Source: Gonatopus flavifemur
Lineage: Eukaryota > Arthropoda > Insecta > Hymenoptera > Dryinidae
DNA: 64,000 nucleotides
Assembly: GCA_018340375.1 (NCBI GenBank)
Contig: JAFFJZ010000012.1
Coordinates: 6,572,001-6,636,000, forward strand
Reading direction: 5' to 3'
The notes beneath the pieces are model-generated. The model was not told where the DNA came from and searched no databases. It saw only the letters and a program-made list of their open reading frames with translations. Position numbers and translations under genes: made by a program. This document shows positions 12,646 through 26,101 of the stretch, one piece after another (the first letter of the stretch is position 1; every line of letters starts with the position of its first letter).

Positions 12646-12866
12646 GGAATTCGATTCGGTTCGATTTATTTTGATTCGATCCGATTCGACATTGATTCTT
12701 CAAATTCGATTCGATCCGATTCATGGGTCAAAAAATGCGATTTGCACATCTCTAGAACGAAGTGAGGACCATTTGAGGCGTTAAATGGCGAGCGATTTCC
12801 TTCCCATCTCACGATTTTCCAATACCATATCTCCAGAGTAGAATTTCCATGGTTTTTGCATCCCTG
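12646..12866. repeat. GATTCGATTCG-rich repeat ending in inverted CAGGGATGCAAAAAC
   Basis: The first half is a run of GATTCGAT(C/T)CGATT variants. The second half carries AATGGCGAGCG and ends GTTTTTGCATCCCTG, the inverse of the CAGGG-TGCAAAA terminus at 10727. It is probably a member of, or a composite with, the GCGAGCG family. Confidence 0.5.
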
Positions 12867-15800
12867 ATTACAATGTAAAGAGCACACAAGTTGCATGAAA
12901 ACAACAATAATTGACGATAAAATCCACCTTGAAAGAGAAGTTTATTAATTACATATAAGTTCTTCTCATTTTATTTCCTCTTTTTCCAAAGATTATTGAT
13001 TCAAATTACAGTTCTAGAAACTTGTGATAAACTTTGTTAATTAACAAACAACATATAAACCTTATGAAAATGGTTTGAAAACTTATTCGGTATCGGATGA
13101 AAATTATTGTTAAAAAAAATATTTCGATAAGTTTTGAATTCTCAACCATGAAATATTATTGTAAATATCCTTGTGCTACTTGAGTTATCGAGACAAAGAA
13201 CGAAACAATAAAATACAGCGTCACTTATTCGGTTTATGTACTCTCCCATACATAATGTCGTACAGTGAAACTTTCGAATTGTGAGTATTGATATCTGAAA
13301 TACGTGCACCATTGCTATCTCAGTTTGCTCTGTCAAAGCATTTACTAAAAGAAAAATCCAAATTTTGCGTAACTGAATATGAAAGAATACAGAATTTCTC
13401 GAAACCTTTGATGAAACGATGTTGATTTCGAATCAATGACGTCAAAAAAATTCCATTTCCCTATTTATTTTCGCTCATGATTAATCGAATACCATTGAAA
13501 TATTATTCGAACCTGTAAAAATGCAAACAAGTGAAGTTGAATTCATCGAATTCATGGATTCGGTACTCTAATTCTCAATTGAGTTCACTAAAATGTTTAC
13601 TTAGTTCGATTCGATTGTCTTCTCGTGATCGTTATTGTTGTTGATTTTACGATTTGTACCGTCAACAATATTTGAAAACGATGAATCAGCGGTGGTCGTT
13701 CGAAGGAACTCGACCAACATGGAAGGAACAAATTTCTCACAATAAAAATACCGAAAATTCAATTCGATTGTTAAAACCAGGATTTATTAAAGTTTACTAA
13801 AAATAATTCATTATTTTTATGTTTGAAAAAAAGTAACATCGCTCGATGAGTGCATAAAAGGAATGAAATGAAGATGGATATAGTAATTGGTTAGTGGAAA
13901 AAAATGGAATGAAATCAATTATTCACAAACTCTCGAGTGACTCAGTAACCGAACGAGTCTATTTACAAATACTTATCTGTACACTTGCTTTGCGTTGATT
14001 TTAACTTGTGCACGAGTACGTGTATTCTTACATGTCTTGTCTTGCAGAGCACCTGAGCGTGAAGGAGTAGCAAGGGAGATTCTCGGTGTTAATGCACCGG
14101 CGTGGCTTCCACCTGTACCTAGACGATGAGTCGAATTGTTTCCTGCGTCGAGAAATTCGTGCTACGAAGCATATGGCGTTAACTATATGGAATATCTGCC
14201 TCTATTATTGGGGCGATGGTAGTATAGTAGTATAGAGTACGTTAGGTTGTACCGGCCAACGTGTACGTGGTGGTTCGCTCCATCCTTCTGTTCGTACATG
14301 TATTTCTTGCCTTCACGCTCCAGGGAATACGATTTTCTCCCCCAAGCCTTCTGCAAACTTCAAATTTTGTTGCCGCTGAGTCATGTTTCGGTTCAAAAAC
14401 TGTATTCTATTCTTCTCAAAGTGGAGAAATATAAAAATATATTTACTTCATTTTTATTCCTTCGTATAGCTGATTTACGTCAATCGATATTCCATTTTCG
14501 AATGAAACTAAAATTGTGGTAATTTATTTGATAAAAACATTTTGAAGAATTATTCCAGTTTTTGGGTGATAGATTCTCCAAAAAGTTTTATAAGCTATGA
14601 AATGAAGGTTTCATTTAAAATATCGATTGATTATCGATAATTCGGTTGCTTTGTAACATCATGTAAATTCTGTTTCAGAGTTCTTCTTCACGCACGTGTA
14701 TAAAACTACTCGTGAAATGTATGAAGAAATCTTCCAACTATGTAAAACGAATCTATGTTCTTTGTACCCGGGCGTAACACCTTTTTTAGTTTACGCTCGG
14801 CGAAGCATAATTTTCCTCAATGTCAAATTTTTTGTTCCTTTAATTGCATCATTTTGAGTTTTTGAAGAAAGAACAAAACGAGAGTTTTATACATTTAAAA
14901 ATTCTCCTGGTAAGAGAATTAAAATCCAAGACTCTAGAAGTGGAGTGTAGAAGATGATGTATTATTAATAATGACTATGCTAATGGAACAAAAGGCCTTT
15001 TACCTCCCATGAAATGTCACACGGTAGCATGGAACGCACAGAAAGCGACGTCAGATAGCACGATATATTAGAATGAGGTTCGAAACGATCGATATCCCTT
15101 GAGTTGAGTTGGTCGGTTCTTTACTGTCGGTTTTATTGAAATTACGTTCTTGAATCAGAATTTATCAATTTCTAATCGGTTTGGATTAAAATTCGGGTTA
15201 TCTTATCGCTAATTATATGTATCGTGAAATATTCGATGTCTAGAATTAAAATGATATATTTCGTTGCAGAATGATATACGGATATAAAATACAACTACAA
15301 TTGCAATTACAATTGAATTTTAAGTTACTAACCTTATATTCCAGTTGAGAATACATTATATACACGTAAGGAAAATCCTTGATTCATGGAGGAACTTAAT
15401 TCCCTCGTCCTTGGAGGGAAAATTTCGCTATTACTCGTTGCAGCAAAGAAATGGAATAAAATTATATATGAATCTTGCGATTCTTCTGTTGTGCATAAAT
15501 GTTTTATGAGTAAGTAAGCGAATCCTTTACAACCGTATAAAGGTGATCAATTTATTACTCAGCAAATGCGACGAGTGTGCTAATTCCTCACCGTCGCCTT
15601 GGAATCTCTATATCTCGTTTATAAAATACAATTATAATATGTAAACGTATTTATTCACGAAACAATCTTTTGATTGATCGAAGTAAATAATTTTATTTCA
15701 ATAGCGAAAAGCTACTTTTATTATTTCCCTGGAAAATCGTTGCATTCAACTATCTGATATCCCATCGAACACGTATACCCGGAATCAATTCGTGCGCTCG

Positions 15801-17157
15801 AACGGCTTTATGTTTGTGATTCAACGTAGAATTCAAACACGAGATTCGTGAAAATGTGACTTATTAACGATAATGAATGCCAATCGCGTCAGATTTAATC
15901 AACGGTATAAATATACACACGTTACGCGGAATATATGAATGGTGAAAATGTTCATTAATAGGTATAGATATCATGGAGGTGCCATATCTTTTCCACACAT
16001 CTTATCTCTCGAAACTGTCGCTTGAAAATTTGATAAAAACAAAAGGACGTCGGAATATTGATCGTAAAATATTTTGTGTTCGTTTCGTTTATTCCATTCA
16101 TACAATCATAAAAAGCAATGATACGCCAGTGAAAATTCATATCGTCAAATTCATATCATAGTCGAACCAGACGAGGGTGCTTGATAGCGGTATTACGTTA
16201 CTAAATATGAATCTGGTAACGCATTGCATCCATCCAATGCTTTGATTGGTATTGAAATCCATTCTCCTCGTTTAAAATACTGTGAAAACGAAGAAGAATT
16301 TGTGAAATTTTAATGGGAGGAAAGGAACGTATATACTGGATTAATTATTTTGTCATCAAAGCCATTCGAATTTAGGTAACGCGCATGAAAGTGCCCTGAC
16401 AGCGGTTCATCACTTCGCAAGTCATGGGTTGATTTTTACATAATTTTGATCAAAATTCAATGAAAAAAGAATCGAGTTGATACAGAGAATTCTGGAAAAT
16501 TCTATTTATAACAACACTAGATTGAATTTTCATTGAAAATTCTGGCAGAAAAATTTGAAAATAAGAATATCCGATATTCTTTTTCAGCTGTATACATTTC
16601 AGTATGATTTTAAGAACTTCGAGAAGCTGTATTGCTGTTCAGACACGCTGAACTTGTCTCTATACCGTCGTGACAATTGAAAGACACATGGCCCTGGAAT
16701 AAGGCGCCACCGCCACACTATTGTCTCTTTGTCAGCAGACTCTTTGACAATCCACTTGACGATTTTTCCTCGCTGATTTGAAATTCCGAAGAGCTATTAT
16801 TTCGCATGTATAAATATTTTAAAGATTCAATGATGAAACCTAAGAGGAGAGGAGAAGAGGTTTTTTGTCATGAAAATTTTCCATTACTCGATAATTCATC
16901 GAAAAATCAGCATCTTCGTGTACGATCGACGAAAGGCTGTGCGATTCGATATACATTGGAAAGGAGACACCGGTATGAAAAAGTAAATTCACGTTTCAGA
17001 AAGTAGAAAGTAGTCTTCACTTTCTTACGAGATATTACCATCTATCATCACTTCAAAGTGAACTTATATAACGGAAACAATTGAATAATTTCAAAATAGA
17101 ATTCCACTATCCAGCGAGTAGAATGAGAAGAATTCCAACTGCTGGAGTGATAACGCA
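12867..17157. other. plain intron sequence, about 4.3 kb
   Basis: The longest stretch in the first 20 kb without a recognisable repeat boundary or exon. Around 14050-14300 base composition is more balanced, but no frame shows protein character. Nothing further can be supported. Confidence 0.4.
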
Positions 17158-17299
17158 CACGGGAGAAAGAAAATAGAGAAATTTACCTTGTAGGATGACA
17201 ACGGGTCGATTCGAGTCTTTAAATGGAAATTTGTACCAAATATATTGTTGAAATAATTTACATTATAAGAGCAACTCTATTTTTGTCTTATAATGTGAA

Positions 17300-19341
17300 C
17301 CCAAGCGTGTATTGCCTATAATGACAATGAGCCCCAGGCTGGGTCCATCCTTTTCCCGACTAGAAAAAACACAGGGGCCATTATCATGATCGGATCATGA
17401 CAGCCCGATATAGTAGTCGGGCCCTGATAATGTAGCCCGATCGGGACCCGATCATACATGTAACGCAAAGGCGTGATGAGAAAATGATCAGGTAAGAATG
17501 ATCAGGACCTCGTAAGTTAACCTGATTAGAAAAGGTACCAATAAACCAGAAAAAGTGCTAGGGCCATTATCATGTTCAGATCATGTCAGCCAGATTCCAC
17601 TATCAGGTCTTGATAACGCAGCCTGATCGGACCTGATCATACATGTAATACAGTGGTCTCGTGATAAACCGATAAAAAAGAAATGAATTAATCTCAAATG
17701 AATATGTATGAAATTGATTTTTAGCACCATCTGGCGAGAAACTTGCATCAATAGAGTGTGAAATGCGGTCTATAGACAAGACTGTACAAATCATGATTCT
17801 GATTCTGTATTAAGACTGAGAATTATAAATTTTCATGCTAGCGAGTATTTTTGTCATTCAATTTACACATGACAATAACTATGTGAATTTTGAATTTCAT
17901 GATTTATGACCATGTGGATACAATACTGATTTATGCGTGGTGATATCTGTACATTAGGGGTGTGTCAGTAAGTATTTCCCTCCCAGTTTAGATCCAGTTC
18001 AACCAATTTCCTGTCAGATGGAGATGTAAACCGGTTATAATTCTCTAAGTGGATGTTTACACCACTGAATGCACTAATAAAAATTTATCAAAATATACAT
18101 TTCATTGGAATATACAGACTAGTTACACTCCGTGGCAAAATAGGTATTTCAGATCAGGCATACATGAAAGGGCCCCACATGATCCTGGTCATATTACCTG
18201 ATGTTAGTTTACCATATACGAAGAAAATCCTATTTTATATCCTAAGATATCTTTTGAATTTCCCAGATTTCTCTCAGAAATGAGGACGATAAGGCATCGA
18301 TTTTCATAACTCAACCATACAGGGGCCTGATAAGGATTGGATTCTCTAACACTACATAAATCTATTGCGAAATGAGTATTTCATGACAGGGACATACGGG
18401 AGGGCCCGACGTGGCCCTGTTTATATTATCTGGTGTCACTTGATTATATGTAGAGAAATCTATACCTGAGGTAAATCTATTAGGCCCCGGTTCAATATCC
18501 TTGTCACGGTCTGCGTCGGAAAATCAATATTCCATGTTAGGATGACATATCAGATCCCGGTGAGGCGCTGATCTTCTTACCTGGTCGCACATATCTTCAT
18601 GTTGGAACCACGTCTACTCAAGGCACATACATGAGGGCTTGGTCAAAAACTGATATCATGACCTGATGGGACTCTAATTAACACAGCATGAAAGGCAATC
18701 TCATCCGATCCTGACCCGGTCATGATCAGGCATGCCGTAATAAGGTATACCTTAAGATTACCCAATCATGCCCTTATGACTGATCGGGCAAATTTCTAGT
18801 CGGGTTTAACCCACTATTGGGGAATGACGATGGGACCCATGTTGGCTCAATCTTGGCTCCGTTGTGTTTTCCCATACAATTATGGTTGGTAGAAAATGGA
18901 AATAATGAGTTTTAGTGCAGGCACATTTGAACTTGGCCCGAATTTTGACCAGCGTTAGGCCAAGATTGGGGTGAATTTATATCCAGAGCATGTGTGTATA
19001 ACCCTCAGCGTGTATGAATTTGGTCCAGTCTTGGGCCCGTATAGGCAGGATCAGGCTCAACACTGGACCAAAGTGGGGCTGAAATTCATGCCCGCTGAAG
19101 TAGAATTCAAAACAATTTTTCAATTTCAAAAAAAAAGGAAGGGGCAGTATTGATCGCATAGTCTGGGTTCATGCTGGGCCCATGGTGTTACCAATCCTCG
19201 AACAAAGCAATACAGCCAAGCTGGGAACGATGTTATCATCTCAGGGTTGGGCCTATTTTTCTGCCCAGCTTGGCCCCACGTTGGGCAGCATGGGTACGCA
19301 CCCTGGGCGTAGATTGGGCCCGCCGTTAATACACACTTGGG
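17300..19341. mobile_element. CCCAAG element with AA duplication, itself interrupted
   Basis: Ends CCCAAGCGTGTATT and the inverse AATACACACTTGGG. It lies between AA (17298-17299) and AA (19342-19343). The intact MITE at 34990 has TGTGAATTATTTG at this point, with one AA only, so the duplication is exactly 2 bp. The interior (17315-17354 and 18805-19330) is a field of the word TTGGGCCCAA and variants such as TTGGGCC, GGCCCAA, TGGGCCCATG and CTTGGCCC. No transposase was found. Without the inner insertion it measures about 0.6 kb. Confidence 0.85.
17355..18804. mobile_element. CCCGACTAGAAA element inside the CCCAAG element
   Basis: Ends CCCGACTAGAAA and TTTCTAGTCGGG, flanked by T-runs that imply a TT duplication. 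About 1.45 kb. The body is a field of CCTGATCAGG-like words (GATCGGGACCCGATCAT, TGATCAGGACC, CCTGATCGGACCTGATC). The same ends and word occur in 44238-47734. No protein is encoded. Confidence 0.85.
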
Positions 19342-19459
19342 AATTGTTTGGCAATATATTTTGTGAAAATTCCCATTTAAAGACTCGAAGCGATGCGTTG
19401 TCATCCTACAAGGTAAATCTCTCCATTTTCTTTTTTCCGTGCAGCAAGTGTTAATCTTC

Positions 19460-19520
19460 AGACCAGTGTTGCAAAACCTCCCGATTGATCGGAGAAGAAT
19501 TTCAGATATTCAATAGGAAC
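19460..19520. repeat. fragment related to the CAGGG-TGCAAAA family
   Basis: CAGTGTTGCAAAACCTCCCG followed by ATTGATCGGAG resembles the starts of the repeats at 10727 and 30651, including the small CTCCCGAT hairpin. Only the terminal part is present. Confidence 0.4.
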
Positions 19521-20403
19521 ACTGAATTTATCACACTCAGTTGTCAGTTTATGGGTGGGACAATGAAAAATTGAGCAGTCGAGATATTGGGGCTGCATTA
19601 AAACCTATTATGAAAATTCAAACATTGCACAGAAGAGTTATAAATAATGCTGTGCTGAGAGAAAAAGAAGCGGACAAATTGTAAAAATTACAATCTTTAT
19701 TACTGGTGTGTCCAAATAGTAAGGTGACATTTGGATTTAAACTCGGTGCGTAAATGTGTTTGGGGAACTGCTATTATTTTTAGGTTAGTAAGACTGTCTT
19801 TGATATCCGTGACAAGGGTTACATCAAAATATTCATTAGTGTTTGAGATACGTTTCGTTTTGTAAGCTGCTGGAAGTGAATTTTTCAATTCTTACAATGT
19901 CTGCATTTGTTGAGCAAAGAATTTGTATTAAATTTTGTTTGCGGAATGAATTTTCTGCTGCTGATTCGTTCAGGATATTGCAGAAAGCCTTTGGCGATGA
20001 GGCTATGTCGAAAAAAAATTTTTACAAGCGGCATAAAGAGTTCCAAGAAGGTCGAGAACGTGTCGGAGACGAAAAGCATCCCGGTCGACCATCAACTTCA
20101 ACTGACGAAGTTTACGTCAAAAAAATCGAAGATTTGGTGCTCGTAAATCATCGATTAACAATCAGAGATCTTGCTCATGATGTTGACATTTCAAAGGATC
20201 AGTCAATACCATTTTGAAGGATGTTTTGCGCGTCAAACTTCGATTGGTACCGAAAACACTGAATTTCCTGGAAAAACATCATCGCGTTGGAGTGTGTAAA
20301 ACAATGCTTCCTGATTATCAGGACAGGATGAAATGCATTTTACGGGAGATGAGACGTGGATTCATGCTTACGACCCGGAAACAACCGATCAATCAAATGA
20401 ATA

Positions 20404-20772
20404 CACGGAGAGAAAAAATTTGCTGACGCAGCAAATCGAGGTATTATATATAGAATAGCAAAATTTTTTGCTGACCTAGCTCAAAATTTGCTATAACAGC
20501 AATCGTGTTAGCTACGACAGCAATTTTTTAGCTGTGGCAGCAAAAAATGTTTGCTCCGCCAGCAAATTTTCAGTATTATATACAGAATAGCAAACAAATT
20601 TTGCTGGGATAGCAAACATTTTTTGCTGCCACAGCTAAAATTCGCTGTCGCAGCTAACAAGATTGCTGGAACAGCAAGTAGTTTGCTGTCACAGCAAAAA
20701 ATTTGCTGCTCTGGCAAAAGGAACCCAGCAAAAGTAGATTTCGCTGCCACAGCGAATTCCTTTTTCTCCGTG
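20404..20772. mobile_element. foldback MITE of TTGCTG/CAGCAA type inserted in mariner 1
   Basis: Ends CACGGAGAGAAAAAATTTGC and the inverse, finishing AATTCCTTTTTCTCCGTG. Flanked by TA on both sides. Comparison with mariner 2 (GAATATCGTGCTAAAG at this point) shows that a single TA was duplicated. The interior is a field of TTTGCTGNNNYAGCAAA-type words. A shorter copy, lacking an internal segment, is at 33538-33793. Confidence 0.92.
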
Positions 20773-21197
20773 TAACGCGCTAAAGGTGAGGCAAAACTAA
20801 AAAAACCGCGTCAAAGTCGCTCAGAAATCAAGGTTATGGTGACTTTTTTCTTCGATTATCGTGGTGTTGTGCATTTTGAGTTCCTTCCGCTGGGTCAAAC
20901 TGTCAACAAAGAATATTATTTGAGCGTTATGTGTCGTTTATGTAAAGCTATTCGCCTAAAGAGAACGAGATTGTGGCGACACAACTCTTAGTTTTTGTAC
21001 CAGTACAATGCACCGCCTCATCCTGCATTGATTCTTCGTGACTATTTCGCAAAAAACCCGACCCATATCGTTCCACAACCATCGTATTCACCTGATTTGG
21101 CACCGCGCGACTTCTGGCTATTCAACAAACTCAAAAGACCGCTCCGGAGACATCGTTTTGAGTCGATAGAGGAGATCCAAGCCGAATCGAAGAGAGA

Positions 21198-21441
21198 CAC
21201 TGTGAAAAAAATAAATTTGTTGAATTCCAAACAAAAATGCTTGGAAATCTACAAACTTGATTTGGAAAAATAATTTCCGAACCTTTTTTGTAAATTGCCA
21301 AACAAAAGTTTGTGAATTTTCAAAAATCTTCGTGAAATCACAAAATTTTTTGAATGTTTACAAACTTTTGTTTGGTAATTTACAAAAAAAGTTTGTGTAA
21401 AAAACTTCTTTGGCAGTTTAGGAAGTATATTTTTTACAGTG
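21198..21441. mobile_element. foldback MITE in mariner 1, GA duplication
   Basis: Ends CACTGTGAAAAAAATA and TATTTTTTACAGTG, 244 bp. Mariner 2 has an uninterrupted GAAGAGAGAGATCCGAAG at this place, which implies that GA was duplicated. The interior repeats AAACAAAAGTTTGT and ACAAACTTTTGTTTGG words in inverted order. Confidence 0.85.
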
Positions 21442-21780
21442 GAGCTGAAGGCCATTCCGGAAACCGACTTCAACAACTGTTTCGAAGATTAGAAAATGCG
21501 TTGGCATAAGTGCAATGTATCCTGAAGGGGGGGGGGGGGTACTTTTGAAGGCGCTAAACTTGATTTGGGAGAATAAATGAAGATTTTTGAAAATGAATAC
21601 TATGTCACCTTATTTTTTGAACACCGTAGTAAAAGATTGAATACATCGCGGATGATAAAAGATAATTCGCTCAACATTAGTTCAATAAATTGATATTCGA
21701 ATTGAAAAAATTACTATTCAAATGGTAATTTATTCAACCAATGTTGAGTGATTATTTCACTCGCTTTGTTTCTCTCTGTG

Positions 21781-24700
21781 TACCAACCTTTCGTTATCGT
21801 CCCTTCCGATTTAAATTTCCATAGTTTTGCATAGTCGGTCTGAATCCCTCACTCGGTCGTCGAAGTGACAAAAATCATGGTGAAGTGCATTGTACTACAA
21901 CGTATCATTGCAAACACAATATCGCATATCACGCTTCGTCGATTCATTTAAAGAACGCCATAAGGGGACTGAACGTGAACTCTTTCATGTGCATATCACG
22001 AACACATGAAAAGATCTGAATTGGTGTGTGTTGTGTACCTGTTTTTACTATCATCAAGTGTGTAATTAATACATTATCTTGTTTGAGTTCATCCGTATCG
22101 TATGTCAACATTTTTGAAAAGAAAGAATCCTACTGAACAATTATAGTCTCTAATATCGAGAGCAACCGTTATTTGCTAGCTCTTTAAGCACTTCAAATGC
22201 ACTCCCGAATAATCCATTCCTTTCAATGCAAATTGTCAATGCACTGAATGACCTTCAGTTAAACCAGCAGAAAAATTCTCCTCATTGAGGAATAATATTG
22301 CAATAATATTGCAATATCCAAAATGTTAATTTTGGTAACTCAATTTGGTGATTTTCTAGTGATTTCTCAATGATATTCTGGATATTCATCAGCTATTTCA
22401 TGGTAAAAAACCATATGGACAACTATTTTCTGACCAAATTCTCACCTCATCGGAAAATAATCGAAACTAAAGCACAAAAATGGGTCATTCTAGGCGAATA
22501 TTTCGTTTATTCCGACGATTATCACGACCTTAGAACACCGTCAGAAACATTTCAAAATCCAATTTTCATCTGACATCCCCTTATATAATTCACAAGATTA
22601 ATCTTTTCTGACTCGAGCTAATCTCCTTAAACTTGTTCGATTGAATATTTCATCGATCAGTTGGCAAATACTTGCAGAGACTCTTCTCTCCTTCAACATA
22701 GCCCTTAGCGGTGCGTCTCTTAAGCGCTTGCTTGCTCGAAACTTCGTTAAGAGAGGAAGGACACGGCGGTAACTTACTTCCAATGGTCAGAGATGGATAG
22801 AATTTCGTATCTGTATGAACTTTGTATAATCATATAATATACGTGATTGAATGTAATTCTCGTTAAATATATTATAAACGTATTACTCATCTATTTTAAT
22901 CTCAAAGTCCAAGGTTGAACATCTACAGTCTTCTGCAAGAATTTCATATCGAAGCTTGATATAATTCCTCAACTATTATTTGATTTAGCAAATAGAAATT
23001 TGTCAGGCAGGAATAATCGATGCCTCCAGCGTACGGAATATAATATAAAATGGAATTAATTGATCATCTGCAGTTGATTTTGAAACACTTGTTGTATTGT
23101 CGAAGTAAAGTATCTTTTGTGCGCCGAATAGAACGTCAGGGATCATTTGTATTTCGAGAATCGCGCATAATCGGATATGCACGGTGAAAGCATCACCGGA
23201 GCTATTGACACTGAGTATGATTATTAGTTCTGCCTCGTAGGTTTGACTTGCTGTATTAAACCTAATGCGGTCATTAAAAAAGAACAAACTATACAATTAA
23301 TTGCAGAGTCTCTTTAGAGTTCATTACTGTCTTTCCTTTTCATATTTAATTTTCAATCTATCGAAACCTTTTATAGGATTTTCGCGTGGAAGTAAAAAAT
23401 TGTATCGCGTTGAGCAATATTTTTCAAGTTACAAAACTGGGTTGTTGGCACAAGGTTTATGTATGGATATAGGGGAAAAAAGTGGTTGGAGGACGACGGA
23501 ATGGTAAAAGTCGTATACAGTTTTCACTAACGGACAATTAATTTTCCCCGACGAAAGAAAAAGGGAGGCAAATAAGCATCGCTTATGGAATATATATATA
23601 TATTTTATTCCAATTCGATGAGACTACTCTGCTGTCGGTGTCGGTGCATCGACTGTACGCACCACCTGTGCCCGATTGTTTGATTAGAGATTGTTTTTTA
23701 TTTGCTATATATACGCGCTTTGTGAACCTTATGCGTTGGTTGATGAAACAAGGATGAACGTGAATCATTTTCTCTATGAAAGCTACAAGAAGTTATATAC
23801 TTTCTTACTAAACTCCATTTGCATTATAAAGGAAAAATATGTGTTCACACGTAGACTTTGTATTTTCTTTGACTTGGACAAGGGAACGATATTCCTTTTG
23901 CTTTTTATAGCAGTTTTATCATTTTCATTCCCGTCTCTACAGAGTTTATAGGCTACGCATCACGCGTTGGATGTAAATCAGAACGCGATTTGATGTAATT
24001 TGGCAGCCAAATTTCACCATGAATAAGAAAATTGGTGGACCTTTTTCCTTACTTTTTGGAGAATTTGACATCTCAAGTTCTGATAAGATTTCAAAAATTT
24101 CCAATGATTCATTTTACCAATGGTAATTTCAGAACAAAATTTACATGCCTAAATCAGCTTCCGACGAGTACATAATAGTCGGAATAATATCTTGCGTAAT
24201 TCATTCAACGAATATTAAAAATATCTAAAAAAACACTTCATCTCAACAATTTTTTACATTAAATGTAATTCATTTATGCCTAATATCTATTCAGAATTGA
24301 ATATGCTTTTAAAATGATTTCGAAATGCAGGTGTGTTTTTCTTCTCGTTGGACGAGTGCGTAGCGAAAGAATGTCATGAACGATCGTCGCATGAGAAGCC
24401 ATAAAAAATTGTCTACAGAACAGATTTATTATTTGTTGCCATGTAACCGTGTATATACACCAGAGTTATATAAAATCCAATAAATTCCTAAAAAAATTCT
24501 ATACCTATGATAATAAAATCCAATCGTCCCGTAATTACAAGATTACAACGTATGAATTGTATTTAAAAAAGACGTATCATTGTATCGTATCGTATTTTTT
24601 CTTTGAAAGATAAATGAAGTTTGTCTCTGCGAGTGTTGGATCACAATCGAACGTACATTTATTATTTAAATCATGCGTGCATGAAACTGGGTGGACCAAC

Positions 24701-26101
24701 TACAAGTCCTTGTCTCTAAGCTTGTCTTTCGCATTATGTATGTACGGTGTTGTTCCGCTTTTCTCCTGTTGTTCCATTATGAATGACATCATTCCTTGTC
24801 TCGAAACTCGCCGTGTATGTTAAATTGCGCAAGTTTCTCTCAAATGCTTTAGTCCTTTCTTTTTGTTTCCGCCATTGTTCCTGGTCGTCGTTTATTATGT
24901 ATTCCATCGATATCGATGAAGTTGCACCGCCGCCAAGCTTCGATCCAATATTCGACTTTATTAATACGAAAAATTTGTATTTCACACGTTTAAAAAAGAA
25001 AGAACAAGTTATTCCGATGAATTATCTGACTCCATATAATGCACATATTTGCATGAGAAACGTCACGGTCACGATTCTTCTTCCTTTTCTCGATCGTTGT
25101 ACGTGGTACTCACAGTTTTATACTCGTGTACGTGTTAGAACAGTGGCGAGTTTTCCAGGCAATGAGTTAGGGCTTCTTGGGTTGTAGTCCACAGCATAGT
25201 CGGACGATTTCATGGGTCGTTGTCGTGGCTTCGGGTCGGTCACTGATCCACGTCGATGATCCTGAGAAGCCGTGGTAAAAATCATGATATACCGTTACGA
25301 GATCTATCCACACACACATATATATTTATTCAATTTACTTGGAAAAATTATACGTTTCATCTACTCGAATTATTACACATATCACGTAACTATTTTTCAC
25401 AAACAACGATGAATCTCTTAGAGAATGAATTATCTTGTAGATCGAATAACGATAAATATCACCATGACTGGTTACGTTGAGTAATATTTATGTCGTCTTG
25501 TTGGTACAAAAAAAAACATTCTTCTCAAGGTTCTTATGCAACGCCGATCAACTTCCATGGACTTATTATGTAAGAATTAGACTTACAAAAATCAATCCAT
25601 ATATCAACGTTTTTTCATTTCCCTTATCGTAAAACTCAATTTAATGAGCTAATTCATTTGAATTTGTCATTGAGTTTGAAAGTCTTCATCGTATTCGAGA
25701 TGAGAACAATGAAATCAAAAAAATCTGGACAGTGTAATCGTTGTTATTAACACGAAACTCATTGTAGTTTCCGGTCACATTGCGTATAACGAACACATCT
25801 GCCCTCGCTCTCTCTCTAAATCAGTGAAATCGCTTCCGTAATCGACTTATAATTCCGCAATCAGAGAGACTCCAATGATCGTCAGTAAACAACTAATGAA
25901 ATTCTCACTGATTTTAATTGGGAGTTTAACTATGAAGAATGCAATTTCAGTTTGCATTTTGTTTGCGAACATAGCTCGTGTACGTTCTTTCGTAAATGCT
26001 CTTTCAAACATACAAGTGGAATTCTCGATTTATTGATTGGGATGAAATAACGATATTGATTTTTGAGAATGTAGTTTTTAAAATACACTTGAATTACTAT
26101 A
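21781..26101. other. plain intron sequence, about 4.3 kb
   Basis: A short TA microsatellite lies near 23589-23604. Open frames such as 24783-25187 (about 134 codons) carry no recognisable domain and overlap frames on the other strand. A patch near 24010-24060 is weakly related to 6120-6170. Nothing else is supported. Confidence 0.4.

Larger units (their letters stand above)
17158..19441. mobile_element. foldback MITE (CACGG ends) split by a 2-kb insertion
   Basis: Left half 17158-17299 and right half 19342-19441 match the uninterrupted copy at 34990-35226. Shared blocks are GAAATTTACC, GGATGACAACG, TTTAAATGGAAATTT and GTCTTATAATGTGAA on the left, and ATATATTTTGTG, GACTCGAAGCGATGCG and CTCCATTTTC on the right. 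Without the insertion the element would be about 240 bp, against 237 bp for the intact copy. CA follows the right end and precedes the left end at 17156-17157. Confidence 0.88.
19897..21530 (+). pseudogene. mariner transposase remnant (copy 1)
   Basis: The frame opens [14 protein letters not shown] at 19897. It keeps the N-terminal helix-turn-helix region and the GRPSTS linker (about residues 60-66), the pattern of mariner proteins of the GVQW3/FLJ37770-like kind. A shift near 20200 breaks the frame. A MITE then interrupts the segment that should follow the first catalytic Asp. The block around YSPDLAPRDFWLFNKLK (21088-21138) is the third catalytic region; its normal Cys-Asp reads Arg-Asp here. 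A stop stands just before the second catalytic region (near 20989). No function is expected. Confidence 0.9.
19703..21629 (+). mobile_element. mariner 1, defective, with two nested MITEs
   Basis: The inverted ends, just inside TA duplications at 19701-19702 and 21630-21631, are CTGGTGTGTCC...AAGGTGACAT on the left and the near inverse ATGTCACCTTATTTTTTGAA...CGTAG on the right. The interior contains a broken transposase gene. Two foldback MITEs, 20404-20772 and 21198-21441, interrupt it. Subtracting them leaves about 1.3 kb, the usual length of mariner. A 13-base G run at 21527-21539 lies near the 3' end of the coding remnant. Confidence 0.92.
19654..21780. mobile_element. small foldback MITE split by mariner 1
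   Basis: The left part, GAGAGAAAAAGAAGC then AAAATTACAATCTTTATTA, and the right part, GCGGATGATAAAAGATAATTC then CTCAACATTAGTTCAATAAATT and TTTCTCTCTGTG, correspond to the compact copy at 29075-29200. Mariner 1 sits exactly at the TA after AATCTTTAT. Net size without mariner is about 200 bp. Confidence 0.7.

Noticed and set aside
24783..25187. Open frame of 134 codons
   Set aside because: No domain, no conserved motif, overlapping frames on the other strand.
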